Shown: positions 27,484-37,308, numbered from the stretch's first letter. The stretch is 64,000 nt of DNA from Trinickia soli (GCF_002879855.1 NZ_PNYB01000004.1:1-64000); one strand, 5' to 3'. Numbers and translations are program-made. The notes: generated by a model not told the origin, from the sequence alone.

Positions 27484-28752
27484 CTACGCAGCCTGCAACG
27501 CCCACTGCACGTGCTCGCGCACTAACGACGAAGCATCGTCGGCCCGCGCCCGCAGCGCCGCGACGATCCGCGCTCTTTCATCGGCGGCCAGCGTCTCGGA
27601 ATTGCGCAGCGCATTGCCCATCGCCACCGCCAGATTGCGCAGCCAGCGCTCATGGCCGATGCGTCGAATCGCACTGCCTTGCAGGCGTACGTCGAATTCT
27701 TCGGCGCTCCAGGCGAACAGATCGACGAGCCGCGCCCGATCGAGCCCATGCCGTACGTCGAAATCATCGACGGGCGCCGCTTGCGCGAACTTGTTCCACG
27801 GGCAGACGAGCTGACAGTCGTCGCAACCGTACACGCGGTTGCCGATCAGGGGACGCAGCGACTCGGGAATGCTGCCCTTCAACTCGATCGTCAGATAGGA
27901 AATGCAGCGGCGCGCATCGACACGATAGGGGCCGACGATCGCGCCCGTCGGGCAGACGTCGATACAGCGCGTGCAGTGCCCGCAGTGTGCGCCCTGCGCA
28001 CGTGTCGCTGGCCCCGGCGCACTTCGCGCATCGGTCGGCAATGGGATGTCGACATAGATTTCGCCGAGGAAGAACAGCGAACCGGCGTCGCGTTCGAGCA
28101 GCAACGTGTGCTTTCCGCGCCAGCCGATCCCGGCCTTTTGCGCGAGCGCGACTTCGAGCACGGGGGCCGAATCGGTGAACACGCGATAGCCGTAAGCACC
28201 GACCTCGCGCTCGATGCGCTCGGCCAGTTGCTGCAGGCGTTGACGCATGACCTTGTGATAGTCGCGGCCGCGCGCGTAGATCGAGACGACCGCCGCCGAT
28301 GGATCGGCAAGGCGCTCCCACTCGCGCGCACGCCAATCGCCCGCCTCCTTCCCCTCGCCGTGCGCCGCGGCTGACGGTGTGCTTTCAGCTTCGTTCCTTG
28401 CGAGCACCGAGGCGGGCATGTAGGCCATGCGGGCACTGATCACCCGTCGCGTGCCGGCCACAAGCTCCGCCGGCCGCGCGCGTTTGGCGCCATGTTTGGC
28501 CATATAATCCATTTCGCCGTGGCAGCCCGCCTCGAGCCACGCCGTGAGCGCCGCTTCGGCATCACTGAGGTCGGTATCGCTGATCCCGACTGCGCCGAAA
28601 CCGAGTTCGCGGCCCCAGGTCTTGATGCGCTGCGCAAGCGCCGCCAATGCGGCGGCGTCGAGCTTGCCGGCAACGTCGGCGGCCGCATGTGACGGACCGA
28701 CTTCGTCCGGCACGCGAGAATCCGTGGCGGCCTGTTGTGGACTTCGTTTCAT
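27484..28752 (-). CDS. queG: epoxyqueuosine reductase QueG
   Basis: A 422-residue cobalamin and iron-sulfur enzyme of the last step of queuosine synthesis in tRNA, reducing epoxyqueuosine. Two 4Fe-4S clusters are visible in CGHCTRCIDVCPTGAI and in YGCDDCQLVCPWN; GRDYHKVMRQRL and FTDSAPVLEVALAQKAGIGW are also family motifs. An insertion of about 25 residues around residue 125 (SAAAHGEGKEAGDW region) and an N-terminal extension make it longer than the usual 350-380. The start lies 17 bases from the divergent tsaE start, so promoters must overlap coding sequence. Confidence 0.95.
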   Translation of the reverse strand: MKRSPQQAATDSRVPDEVGPSHAAADVAGKLDAAALAALAQRIKTWGRELGFGAVGISDTDLSDAEAALTAWLEAGCHGEMDYMAKHGAKRARPAELVAGTRRVISARMAYMPASVLARNEAESTPSAAAHGEGKEAGDWRAREWERLADPSAAVVSIYARGRDYHKVMRQRLQQLAERIEREVGAYGYRVFTDSAPVLEVALAQKAGIGWRGKHTLLLERDAGSLFFLGEIYVDIPLPTDARSAPGPATRAQGAHCGHCTRCIDVCPTGAIVGPYRVDARRCISYLTIELKGSIPESLRPLIGNRVYGCDDCQLVCPWNKFAQAAPVDDFDVRHGLDRARLVDLFAWSAEEFDVRLQGSAIRRIGHERWLRNLAVAMGNALRNSETLAADERARIVAALRARADDASSLVREHVQWALQAA

Positions 28753-28769
28753 CCCGCTATTTTACGAGA

Positions 28770-29309
28770 ATGCCCGTCGTGCCCGATCCGTCGTCTTTTC
28801 CGCACGCGAACGTCCTTCTCGAGCGCCGCTTCACGCTCGATGATCTCGCGGCCACCGACGCGCTCGGCGAGCGGTTCGCCCACGCCATCGATTACGTGCG
28901 CGCGAAGCCGGGCTTTACCGGTCTGCACGTGCAGCTGCTTGGCGATCTCGGCGCCGGCAAAACGACGCTGGTGCGCGCGACGTTGGCGGGGCTCGGTCAT
29001 AGCGGGCGCGTGCGCAGCCCAACGTATACGCTCGTCGAGCCGTACGCGCTCGCACGCGAAGGCGGCCCGCTCGAAGTCTTCCACTTCGATCTCTATCGTT
29101 TTGTCGACCCGGCCGAATGGGCCGACGCAGGGTTTCGCGAATACTTCGATTCCGGTGCGATCTGCCTCGTCGAATGGCCGCAAAAGGCCGGCACATTGCT
29201 GGGCAAACCCGATCTCGTCTTCGCACTCGATACGGTCGATGGCGAGCGGCGCCGGCTCGATGCTCACGCCTACAGCGAATCAGGAAAAGCATGTCTCGAA
29301 AGATGTTGA
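28770..29309 (+). CDS. tsaE: tRNA threonylcarbamoyladenosine biosynthesis ATPase TsaE
   Basis: A 179-residue P-loop ATPase of the TsaBDE complex that installs t6A at position 37 of ANN-decoding tRNAs. The Walker A motif GDLGAGKTTLVRA, the switch VRSPTYTLVEPY, HFDLYRF and ICLVEWPQKAG are diagnostic. The ATG at 28770 follows an AGGA-poor leader, but the conserved domain starts only about 20 residues later. The 3' end overlaps amiC by 19 bases, so tsaE and amiC form an operon, as is common in proteobacteria. Confidence 0.95.
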   Translation: MPVVPDPSSFPHANVLLERRFTLDDLAATDALGERFAHAIDYVRAKPGFTGLHVQLLGDLGAGKTTLVRATLAGLGHSGRVRSPTYTLVEPYALAREGGPLEVFHFDLYRFVDPAEWADAGFREYFDSGAICLVEWPQKAGTLLGKPDLVFALDTVDGERRRLDAHAYSESGKACLERC

Positions 29310-30856
29310 TCAAGCCGTTCCAATCGATCGAATCGGCGGCGACGGCCACGCACAACTGGCGCCGTCGTCAGATGTTGCGAGCCGGCGCCTCGACGCTCGT
29401 GGTCGGGCTCGCCGCTTCGCTGGGGCTGCCGCGCGCAGCGTTCGCGAGTTCGGTGCTCGGCGTGCGCGTCTGGCCCGCGCGCGATTACACGCGCGTGACG
29501 ATCGAATCGGATCAACCGTTGCAAACAACGCAGCAGTTGCTGCAAGGGCCCGATCGCCTCGTCGTCGACCTGGACGGACTCGATCTCGACCAGGCGCTGC
29601 GCGATCTTGTCTCGAAAATCACGCCGAACGATCCGCAAATCCGCGCGGTACGCGTCGGCCAGTTTCAGCAGCACGTCGTGCGGCTCGTGTTCGACCTGAA
29701 GGGGTCGGTGAAGCCGCAGGTATTCTCGCTGCCGCCAGTGGGCGCCTACCGCTATCGGCTCGTGCTCGATCTGTACCCGACCGTCGCCCCCGATCCGCTG
29801 ATGGAACTGCTGGCGCAAACGGAGCGCAAAGAAAAGCGCCTGAACGAGAGCCAGCATAGCGAGGATGCCATGCAGCCTGCACCGGCGCCGCTCGCGGGGC
29901 CTGCCGCCCCGCCGCCCCCGCCGGCCGACAACAGCGATGCATTCTTCGAGCGCTATGCGCAAAACACGCCGCCCGGCGCACCGAACGCGAGCCCGGGCAA
30001 CAGTGGCGCGCGCAAGCCCCGGAAGCCGTCATCGGCGCCGCCGACGCTCGCTCAGCGCAAGGCCGCGCCCGACAGCCGCGGCGGTGACGATGGGCTGGAG
30101 GACGGCGACACCTATGCGTTCACGGCGCCCAAGACCGGCAAGACGGTCCGCCTGCTGACCGTCGCCGTCGATCCGGGGCACGGCGGCGAAGATCCCGGCG
30201 CAATCGGCAGCGCCGGCACCTACGAGAAGCATGTCGCACTCGACATCGCGAAGAAATTGCGCGCGATGATCGACGCGCAGCCGAACATGCGGGCGATGAT
30301 GACGCGCGACGCCGACTTCTTCGTGCCGCTCAACGTCCGCGTCCAGAAAGCGAGGCGTGTCGGCGCCGATCTGTTCGTCTCGATCCATGCAGACGCCTTC
30401 ACCACGCCGCTGGCGCGCGGCTCCTCGGTATTCGCGCTGTCCGAGCACGGCGCGTCGAGCGCCGCGGCGCGCTGGATGGCGAATAAGGAGAACTCGTCCG
30501 ATCTCATTGGCGGCATCAACGTCAAGACGGCAGACGAATCGGTGAACCGGGCGCTGTTCGACATGTCGACGACGGCCCAGATCCGCGACTCGCTGCGTTA
30601 TGGCTCGTTCGTGCTGAAGGAGGTCGGGGAGATCAACAAGCTGCACAAGGGGTCGGTCGAACAAGCCGGCTTCGCCGTGCTCAAAGCGCCCGATATCCCG
30701 TCGATCCTCGTCGAAACCGCCTTCATCAGCAATCCGGAAGAAGAGACGCGCCTGAACGACGACGGCTATCGCACCGAGATGGCGAGCGCCATCCTGAAGG
30801 GGATCAAACGCTACTTCGCGGCCAATCCGCCGCTCGCCAAAAACCGCATGACGTAG
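29291..30856 (+). CDS. amiC: N-acetylmuramoyl-L-alanine amidase AmiC-type (Tat-exported)
   Basis: A 521-residue periplasmic amidase that cuts the peptide from septal peptidoglycan during cell separation. The N-terminus has a twin-arginine signal (RRRQMLRAGASTLVVGLAAS) ending near AFASS. An AMIN domain (about 55-160) targets the septum. A Pro/Ala-rich linker (about 185-265) is followed by the Amidase_3 domain. Zinc and catalytic residues are seen in VDPGHGGEDPGAIG, SIHADAFTTP and ILVETAFISNPEEE. The start overlaps the end of tsaE by 19 bases. Confidence 0.95.
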   Translation: MSRKMLIKPFQSIESAATATHNWRRRQMLRAGASTLVVGLAASLGLPRAAFASSVLGVRVWPARDYTRVTIESDQPLQTTQQLLQGPDRLVVDLDGLDLDQALRDLVSKITPNDPQIRAVRVGQFQQHVVRLVFDLKGSVKPQVFSLPPVGAYRYRLVLDLYPTVAPDPLMELLAQTERKEKRLNESQHSEDAMQPAPAPLAGPAAPPPPPADNSDAFFERYAQNTPPGAPNASPGNSGARKPRKPSSAPPTLAQRKAAPDSRGGDDGLEDGDTYAFTAPKTGKTVRLLTVAVDPGHGGEDPGAIGSAGTYEKHVALDIAKKLRAMIDAQPNMRAMMTRDADFFVPLNVRVQKARRVGADLFVSIHADAFTTPLARGSSVFALSEHGASSAAARWMANKENSSDLIGGINVKTADESVNRALFDMSTTAQIRDSLRYGSFVLKEVGEINKLHKGSVEQAGFAVLKAPDIPSILVETAFISNPEEETRLNDDGYRTEMASAILKGIKRYFAANPPLAKNRMT

Positions 30857-30927
30857 CGCCGGCGGCGGCGGCGCTCACGCGCGGGCGGGTCGGCCCGGGC
30901 GAAGTACAATGGTGCGCCCTGGACCCC

Positions 30928-31821
30928 ATGGAGCGCGCCTTGTCGTCATCGGTCAAAGCCATCCTCAAGCCGTCGCTGCGCGACATCGGCAGTCTCACGG
31001 TTCGCCGCGTGCTGCCGGCGCTGGCGGCCCGTCTCGTCGGCCCCTTCATCTTCTTCGACCACATGGGCCCCGCGAGCTATGCGCCCGGCACCGGCGTCGA
31101 CGTTCGACCACACCCCCACATCGGACTTGCCACCGTCACCTATTTGTTCGAAGGTGCGATGCTCCATCGCGACAGCCTCGGTTCGGTGCAAAAAATCACC
31201 CCCGGTGATGTCAACTGGATGACAGCCGGCCGCGGCATCGTTCATTCCGAACGCACGCCCGACGAGGAACGCCAGCGCGGGCAGGTCATGCACGGCATTC
31301 AGACCTGGGTCGCACTGCCGCTCGCCCATGAAGAAGCGGAGCCGTCGTTCGAGCACCACGCGGCCGCCACGCTGCCGCAGATCGAACGCAACGGCGTCAC
31401 GCTGACCGTCATCGCCGGCAGTGCTTTCGGGGCGCAGGCGCCGACCGTGACGTTCTCGCCCACGCTTTATGTCGCCGCGCGTTTCGCGCCCGACGGCGCG
31501 CTCGCGCTCGACGCCGAGCACGAAGAGCGCGGCGTCTATCTTGTCGACGGCGACCTCGCCATCGACGGCGAGCCGCTTGCCGCGACGCACATGGCGCTGC
31601 TCGCGCCCGGTGAAACGGTCACGCTGGCAAGCCGCACGGGCGCGACGGTGATGCTGCTCGGCGGGGCGAAACTGGACGGCGAGCGCTTCATCGAATGGAA
31701 CTTCGTCGCAAGTTCGCGCGAGAAAATTGCGCGGGCGAAAGCGGCATGGGCGGCGCAGACGATGGGCCACGTTCCGGGCGAAACCGAATGGATCCCGCTG
31801 CCCGAGCGCCCGGCTCACTAA
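30928..31821 (+). CDS. pirin family protein
   Basis: A 297-residue bicupin protein of the pirin family, iron-binding proteins with quercetinase activity or regulatory roles in some bacteria. The N-terminal cupin carries the metal motif RPHPHIGLATVTYLFEG, with HRDSLG and the GIVHSERTP loop. The second cupin is represented by GVYLVDGDLAIDGE. Length is typical. The gene stands alone between amiC and the thioredoxin-like gene, and nothing in context defines its role. Confidence 0.92.
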   Translation: MERALSSSVKAILKPSLRDIGSLTVRRVLPALAARLVGPFIFFDHMGPASYAPGTGVDVRPHPHIGLATVTYLFEGAMLHRDSLGSVQKITPGDVNWMTAGRGIVHSERTPDEERQRGQVMHGIQTWVALPLAHEEAEPSFEHHAAATLPQIERNGVTLTVIAGSAFGAQAPTVTFSPTLYVAARFAPDGALALDAEHEERGVYLVDGDLAIDGEPLAATHMALLAPGETVTLASRTGATVMLLGGAKLDGERFIEWNFVASSREKIARAKAAWAAQTMGHVPGETEWIPLPERPAH

Positions 31822-32037
31822 ACCGCTCATCAGGCCACTCATCAGCGCGCTCGGCTGGACGGCCTGATCCGGCCGACCCGCCAAACCGGCCCGTTTGATC
31901 GACTCATTGGTCCGGCGATGACCGCCACGGTGCCCGCCCGTGGCGTTGCATGTCCCACTATCCGAGCCGTCGGCCGGTTGAAACGGCGCGCACTGTCCCC
32001 ACCTGCATCATCGGTCAACGCCATACGAGGAACATCG

Positions 32038-32886
32038 ATGAACACCACCATGGCCACTTTCGAAAAAGACGTGATCGACGCGTCGGAGCTCTGCCCCGTT
32101 CTCGTCGATTTCTGGGCGCCGTGGTGCGGCCCGTGCAAATCGCTCGGCCCGCTACTGGAGAAACTCGAGCGCGACTACGCAGGCCGCTGGCGCCTCGTCA
32201 AAGTCAACGTCGACGAGAATCCGCAGTTGGCCGCGCATTTTCAGGTGCGCAGCATTCCGCACGTCGTGGCGTTCGCGGGCGGGCGCCCGGTCGATCAATT
32301 CACGGGCGTGCTGCCGGAAAGCCAGTTGCGCGGCTTTATCGAACGCATCGTGCCGAACCCGGCGCAGACCGAACAGCGTAGCGCCCGCCAGGCACTCGAA
32401 GATGGCCAACGCGAGGTGGCGCTCGATCATCTGCAGGCGGCGCTCGCGCTGGACCCGGGCTTTGACGACGCGCGGCTCGACCTGATCGAGTTGTTGCTCG
32501 ACGAAAACAAGACCGAGGAGGCACGCCGCGAGGCCGAGCTGCTTTCCCCGAAAACCAGGCAAGGTATCGACGGCCGCTACAACTCGCTGAAGACGCGGCT
32601 GGACGCGCTCGACGCGGCCGCGGAGCTGCCGCCGACCGACGCGCTGGAGCGCGCCGTCGAAGCCGACCCGGCCAACCTGGACGCCCGCTTCGACCTGGCC
32701 AGCGCGCTGATCGCACGGCGCGCCTACGATCAGGCACTTGGCCATCTGCTCGAAATCGTCCAGCGCGACCGCTCGTTCCGCGACGACATCGGCCGCAAAA
32801 CGATGCTGTCGGTGTTCGATCTGGCCTCGCATGAGCCGGAACTCGTCTCGGCGTGGCGTCGCAAGCTCAGCACCACCCTGAACTGA
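32038..32886 (+). CDS. ybbN: thioredoxin-TPR chaperone-like protein YbbN (CnoX)
   Basis: A 282-residue cytoplasmic protein with an N-terminal thioredoxin fold (about 1-110) and C-terminal tetratricopeptide-like helices (about 115-280). The active site reads FWAPWCGPCKSL, so unlike E. coli CnoX, which lacks a full redox CxxC, this protein keeps a classical thioredoxin motif. Family members hold unfolded proteins under oxidative or hypochlorous stress and pass them to GroEL or DnaK. AGGAACATCG precedes the ATG at 32038. Confidence 0.92.
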   Translation: MNTTMATFEKDVIDASELCPVLVDFWAPWCGPCKSLGPLLEKLERDYAGRWRLVKVNVDENPQLAAHFQVRSIPHVVAFAGGRPVDQFTGVLPESQLRGFIERIVPNPAQTEQRSARQALEDGQREVALDHLQAALALDPGFDDARLDLIELLLDENKTEEARREAELLSPKTRQGIDGRYNSLKTRLDALDAAAELPPTDALERAVEADPANLDARFDLASALIARRAYDQALGHLLEIVQRDRSFRDDIGRKTMLSVFDLASHEPELVSAWRRKLSTTLN

Positions 32887-32946
32887 TGCGGCCGGGCCGG
32901 CGCCGCTTTGGGTCGCGCCGGGCGCAGTACCGGCCCTGACGGGCTT

Positions 32947-33837
32947 TCAGGCCGCCGCGCCGGCCTCGTTCGCGGCGCGGGCCAACGCGCGCAGCACATG
33001 GGCCGCGGCGGCGAAGCCGAAGCTCGCCGTCACGCAGATGCTCGAACCGAATCCCGCGCAGTTCAGGCCGACCGGCCCCGCATGACCAGGCGCCGTGACG
33101 AGATGCTGGGCAACGTCGTCCATATCGCAGACGGCCGCTTCGGGATAAATGAGCGGTTCGTCGGAGTAGACGGCGCTCACCTTGAACTTCGCCTTCGGCC
33201 CGCGCGGGAAGCCGTGCTGCTTGCGCAGCTGCGCGCGCACCTTCGAGAGCAGCGGATCCTGAATCGTCAGCGCCAGATCGTCGATGCGAATGCGCGTCGG
33301 ATCGAGCTGTCCGCCGGCCCCCCCGACCGTGACGAGCGGCTGCCCGCGTTCGACGCACCAGGCGATCAACGCCGTCTTCGTCCGGACGCTGTCGATTGCG
33401 TCGACGACATAGTCGAAACCGCCGCCAAGCAGGGCCTCGAAGTTGTCGGGATCGACGAAATCCTCCACCCGGCGGACTTCGCACTGGCGATCGATCAGGG
33501 CGATCCGCTCGGCCATCGCATCGACTTTCGGTTTGCCGTAATTGCCGTCGAGTGCGTGTATCTGCCGGTTCGTGTTGCTTTCGGCGACATTATCGAGGTC
33601 GATCAGCGTGAGCTTGCCGACGGCGCTCCGGGCCAGCGCTTCCGCGACCCACGAGCCCACCCCGCCGATCCCGATGACGGCCACGTGCGAGCGCTCGAAC
33701 GCAACGAGCGCAGGGCGGCCGTAAAGCCGCGCGATGCCTCCGAAGCGGCGCTCGCGATCTGCCTCGTCGGCGGCGTCGAGCGTGGCCGGCGCGGGAGTAA
33801 GATCGGAAGTTGACGCGGTGTCGCGAAGGCTGGACAT
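32947..33837 (-). CDS. tcdA: tRNA threonylcarbamoyladenosine dehydratase TcdA (CsdL)
   Basis: A 296-residue E1-like ATP-dependent enzyme that converts t6A to cyclic t6A in tRNA. The adenylation motif VIGIGGVGSWVAEALAR, the switch LIDLDNVAESNTNRQ and the Cys-containing CVERGQPLVTVGGAGG, together with the ending NCAGFGSSICVTASFG, identify the family. The ATG at 33837 is chosen; an in-frame ATG at 33879 would place the start inside a promoter-like region. tsaE lies 3.6 kb away, so two t6A-related genes share this neighbourhood. Confidence 0.94.
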   Translation of the reverse strand: MSSLRDTASTSDLTPAPATLDAADEADRERRFGGIARLYGRPALVAFERSHVAVIGIGGVGSWVAEALARSAVGKLTLIDLDNVAESNTNRQIHALDGNYGKPKVDAMAERIALIDRQCEVRRVEDFVDPDNFEALLGGGFDYVVDAIDSVRTKTALIAWCVERGQPLVTVGGAGGQLDPTRIRIDDLALTIQDPLLSKVRAQLRKQHGFPRGPKAKFKVSAVYSDEPLIYPEAAVCDMDDVAQHLVTAPGHAGPVGLNCAGFGSSICVTASFGFAAAAHVLRALARAANEAGAAA

Positions 33838-33940
33838 GGGGTTGACAATCGTGCGAGCGAAGCCTGTATTGTGCCTCATCGGCTCGTGCAAAGCCGGTGG
33901 CCGGCCGCCGCGGGGCGCCGCCCGTGTGCCGGCTTTTCGC
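33838..33940 (+). ncRNA. candidate small RNA or attenuated leader upstream of pdxH
   Basis: TTGACA (33842-33847) and TGTATT (33865-33870) with a 17-bp spacer form a good sigma-70 promoter on the plus strand. About 20 bases after it, AAAGCCGG (33890-33897) and CCGGCTTTT (33929-33937) enclose a GC-rich loop that itself can fold. The result is a structured RNA of about 60 nt ending in a U-run. It may be a small RNA, or the attenuated leader of pdxH, which begins at 34047. No ORF fits it. Confidence 0.45.
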
Positions 33941-34046
33941 GGTGCGGCCCGCCCGCGCTGCGGCCTGCCGACGCAGGGCAGACACAAGGCAGACTTTTCC
34001 CGGGTTGGCTATACTGACTCCGACCCTGTAGCGGCCGCATAAAAAC

Positions 34047-34685
34047 ATGACCACCCTAGCCGATCTCCGTAAAGACTATGCCCGCGGCTCCCTCGACGAA
34101 ACGAGCGTCGATGCCGACCCGATCCGGCAATTCGAGACCTGGTTCAAACAGGCCCTCGACGCGCGGCTGCCCGAGCCCAATACGATGACGCTTGCCACCG
34201 TCGACGCGCGCGGCTATCCGTCGGCCCGCATTGTGCTAATCAAGGGGGTGGACGAGCGCGGCTTCGTGTTTTTCACCAACTACGAAAGCCGGAAAGGACT
34301 CGACCTGGCGGCGAACCCGCATGCGAGCCTGCTGTTCTATTGGATCGAACTCGAGCGCCAGGTGCGGGTGGAAGGGACGGTCGTGAAAACCGGCGCAGAC
34401 GAAAGCGACGCGTATTTCAATTCGCGCCCGCTCGGCTCGCGTATCGGTGCATGGGCGTCGGATCAGAGCCGCCCGATCGAAAGCCGTGCGCTGCTCGAAG
34501 CGCGCGAGAAGTCGTTCTCGGAGCGCTTCGGCGAAAATCCGCCGCGCCCGCCTCACTGGGGCGGTTATCGGCTCGTGCCCGAGACGATCGAATTTTGGCA
34601 GGGGCGCCCGTCGCGCTTGCACGACCGGATCCTTTACAGCCGCCAGAGCGCCGGCGGTTGGCGCCTCTCGCGACTGTCGCCCTGA
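34047..34685 (+). CDS. pdxH: pyridoxamine 5'-phosphate oxidase
   Basis: A 212-residue FMN-dependent cytoplasmic enzyme that oxidises pyridoxine or pyridoxamine phosphate to pyridoxal phosphate. The N-terminal [15 protein letters not shown]-binding [19 protein letters not shown], then [11 protein letters not shown] and the C-terminal [18 protein letters not shown] with RLHDR are all family signatures. Length and ending WRLSRLSP are normal. The upstream region holds a promoter and hairpin that may regulate it. Confidence 0.97.
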   Translation: MTTLADLRKDYARGSLDETSVDADPIRQFETWFKQALDARLPEPNTMTLATVDARGYPSARIVLIKGVDERGFVFFTNYESRKGLDLAANPHASLLFYWIELERQVRVEGTVVKTGADESDAYFNSRPLGSRIGAWASDQSRPIESRALLEAREKSFSERFGENPPRPPHWGGYRLVPETIEFWQGRPSRLHDRILYSRQSAGGWRLSRLSP

Positions 34686-34858
34686 CGGCGGAGTCGACGC
34701 GCTGCACCACGATCGGCGGGGCCCGCTCGCCGTGATCGTGGTGCGACATGCTGCGTCGCCCGCTCGTCAATGCAGGAAAACGCCGCCCGCGTTCGCTCGC
34801 GACCTGCGGACGGCTGGTTAGCTTGGCTTCGCATTTTCAACGAATACGGAGAAAAAGC

Positions 34859-36079
34859 ATGTTCTGGGAGAAAAAGCTAGCGCAGTGGGTCGACGAAGTA
34901 CGCAACACAACGAATATTCCGGCCCGGCTCGTCTTGTGGAATGGCCAGCAACTGGACTTCGGCAGTTTCTCGGCGCCGCAGGTCACGCTGAAGGTGAATT
35001 CGGCCTCGGCACTACCGCTCTTGCTCGAGCCGAGTCTGGACAACCTCGGCGAAGCCTACGTGAAGGGCAAGATCGACATCGAGGGCAAGCTCTCGGACAT
35101 CATCTCGGTCGGCTATTCGCTCGCCAGGAGCACGGTCACGAGCGCCGGCAAGCTCGCGCGCGTGCGGCGCTATTTCAGTCATTCGAAAGCGTCCGACAAG
35201 AAAGCGATCCAATACCACTACGACGTCTCGAACGAGTTTTACAAGCTTTGGCTCGACGAGAACATGGTGTATTCGTGCGCCTACTTCGAAAACGGCGATG
35301 AAGATCTGGCCACGGCGCAGATCAAAAAGATCGATCACATTCTGACGAAGATTCAGGTCCGGCCCGGGCACCGGCTGCTCGATATCGGCTGCGGCTGGGG
35401 CGCCCTGGTGCTGCGCGCGGCCGGTAAATTCGGCGCACAGTGCGTAGGCGTGACGCTTTCGCAGAACCAGTTCGACCTGGCCACCGAGCGCGTCAAAGCC
35501 GCGGGCCTCACCGACAAGATCGAAATCCGGCTGCAAGACTATCGCGACGTCGAGGGCCAGTTCGACCGCATCACGAGCGTCGGCATGTTCGAGCATGTCG
35601 GGCGCAAGAATCTGCCCGTCTATTTCAGCAAGATTCGCGACCTGCTCGTCGATGACGGCATCGCGATGAATCACGGCATCACCTCGACCGACTACGACAG
35701 CGGCGAAACGGCGCTGGGCGGCGGCGAATTCATCGATCGATACGTTTTCCCGGACGGCGAGCTCCCGCATATCAGCCTGGCGCTCGAGGCGATGCAGCGG
35801 GGCGGGCTCGAGGCCGTCGACGCCGAAAGCTTGCGGCGCCATTACGCGCGCACGCTCGAGATCTGGACCGAGAACTTCGAATCGAAGGCCGACACGCTCA
35901 AATCGCTTGTCGATGACGAAAAGTTCCGTATCTGGCGCGTCTATCTGGCCGGTTGCGCCTATGCCTTCGAGAATGACGACGTTTCGCTGTTTCAAATCGT
36001 CTGCCGCAAGGCGGGCCGCAGTGCGCAAACATTGCCTTGGTCGCGCCGCTACATGTACGATCGCCCGCTTGGCGCCTAG
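34859..36079 (+). CDS. cfa: cyclopropane-fatty-acyl-phospholipid synthase
   Basis: A 406-residue SAM-dependent enzyme that converts cis double bonds of membrane phospholipid acyl chains to cyclopropane rings. The SAM motif LLDIGCGWGALVLRAA, the preceding YHYDVSNEFYKLWLDENMVY, VGMFEHVGRKN and the C-terminal YLAGCAYAFENDDVSLFQI are characteristic. The N-terminal domain (about 1-130) with GSFSAPQVTLKV belongs to the same family. AATACGGAGAAAAAGC precedes the ATG, giving a strong ribosome-binding site. Confidence 0.94.
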   Translation: MFWEKKLAQWVDEVRNTTNIPARLVLWNGQQLDFGSFSAPQVTLKVNSASALPLLLEPSLDNLGEAYVKGKIDIEGKLSDIISVGYSLARSTVTSAGKLARVRRYFSHSKASDKKAIQYHYDVSNEFYKLWLDENMVYSCAYFENGDEDLATAQIKKIDHILTKIQVRPGHRLLDIGCGWGALVLRAAGKFGAQCVGVTLSQNQFDLATERVKAAGLTDKIEIRLQDYRDVEGQFDRITSVGMFEHVGRKNLPVYFSKIRDLLVDDGIAMNHGITSTDYDSGETALGGGEFIDRYVFPDGELPHISLALEAMQRGGLEAVDAESLRRHYARTLEIWTENFESKADTLKSLVDDEKFRIWRVYLAGCAYAFENDDVSLFQIVCRKAGRSAQTLPWSRRYMYDRPLGA

Positions 36080-36114
36080 CGCGGATATGGGCCCGCCTCG
36101 CGGCCCGGCAATCG

Positions 36115-37305
36115 ATGCCAGCACGCAACGACGACCCGCAATTCGATCTGTTCGGCAATCTGGACGCCGGCTCCCGGGAGCCGGTGTATGCCTGTACGCA
36201 ACCTGCGCTGCCCGGGCGCGAACCTGACGACGGCGCCGGCCAGGCACGAGGCGCAGACGCCACACCCGGGAAGCGATCGGGCCGCGCACGCCCCGTTCTG
36301 GCCGCCACGCCGGCCCCTGAAGTGCTCGATGCGAGTGGGGCGCTGCCACGGCATGTGCATCTGGGTACGTCGTCGTGGTCATTTCCCGGCTGGGAAGGCA
36401 TTGTCTACGGGGGCGCTTACAGTGACGCGAAGTTGGCGCGCGACGGCCTTGGCGCTTACGGCGCGCACCCGCTGCTGCGCACGGTCAGCATCGACCGCTC
36501 GTTCTATGCGCCGCTTTCGGTAGCCGACTACCTGCGCTACGCGCAGCAGGTGCCCGACGACTTTCGCTTTATCGTCAAAGCGCCGGCCTCGGTAACCGAT
36601 GCAACCGTGCGCGCCGAGCGCGGCGAACCGATCGCCGACAATCTCTGCTTCCTCGATGCCACGCTGGCCACGAATGAATTCGTGGCGCCGTGTCTCGAAG
36701 GGCTCGGGGCAAAAGCCGGCGCGCTCGTTTTCCAGTTTCCGCCGCTGCCCGAACGCACGCTGGCCGATCCTGCCGGTTTCGTCGAACGACTCGCTGCGTT
36801 CTTCGACGCCCTGCCGAAGTTGTCGTCGATCGCCGCGAGCGCGCCCGGCACCGCTACCCCTTGCTACGCGCTGGAGATCCGTGACGCCTGTCTGCTCACG
36901 CCGCGGCTGATCCGCATGCTGCGCGAGCGCGGCGTGCGCTACTGCGTAGGCCTGCACGCACGCATGCCCGACCCGCTGCGCCAGGCGGCGGCGCTCGCGC
37001 TGCTCGACGGTGATGCCCCGTGCGGCCCGCTCATCGTGCGCTGGAGCCTGCACGGCGGTTTCAAGTATGAACAAGCGAAGGCGAAGTACGAACCGTTCAA
37101 CCGGCTCGTCGACGAAGACCCGGCGACGCGCGCGGCGCTCGCCGAACTGGCCGCCCGATATGCGATTGCCGGGCAGCCGGTGCTGATCGTCACGAACAAC
37201 AAAGCGGAAGGATCGGCGCCGTTGACATGCGTGGCGCTCGCGCGCGAAATCGCGCAGGCCTGCGCACGTCTGCGCGACGAGGCGGCGGCGGCGCCTGCGG
37301 GGTAA
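36115..37305 (+). CDS. DUF72 family protein (YecE-like)
   Basis: A 396-residue cytoplasmic protein with a TIM-barrel DUF72 domain from about residue 80. It has HVHLGTSSWSFPGWEGIVY at the start, then TVSIDRSFYAPL, FRFIVKAPASVTD, LVFQFPPLP and the terminal LIVTNNKAEGSAP. The function of DUF72 proteins is not established. The first 75 residues are low-complexity and begin PARNDDPQFDLFG, a short motif that may be functional. The ATG at 36115 is used, 35 bases after cfa, so co-transcription is likely. Confidence 0.88.
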   Translation: MPARNDDPQFDLFGNLDAGSREPVYACTQPALPGREPDDGAGQARGADATPGKRSGRARPVLAATPAPEVLDASGALPRHVHLGTSSWSFPGWEGIVYGGAYSDAKLARDGLGAYGAHPLLRTVSIDRSFYAPLSVADYLRYAQQVPDDFRFIVKAPASVTDATVRAERGEPIADNLCFLDATLATNEFVAPCLEGLGAKAGALVFQFPPLPERTLADPAGFVERLAAFFDALPKLSSIAASAPGTATPCYALEIRDACLLTPRLIRMLRERGVRYCVGLHARMPDPLRQAAALALLDGDAPCGPLIVRWSLHGGFKYEQAKAKYEPFNRLVDEDPATRAALAELAARYAIAGQPVLIVTNNKAEGSAPLTCVALAREIAQACARLRDEAAAAPAG

Positions 37306-37308
37306 GCC

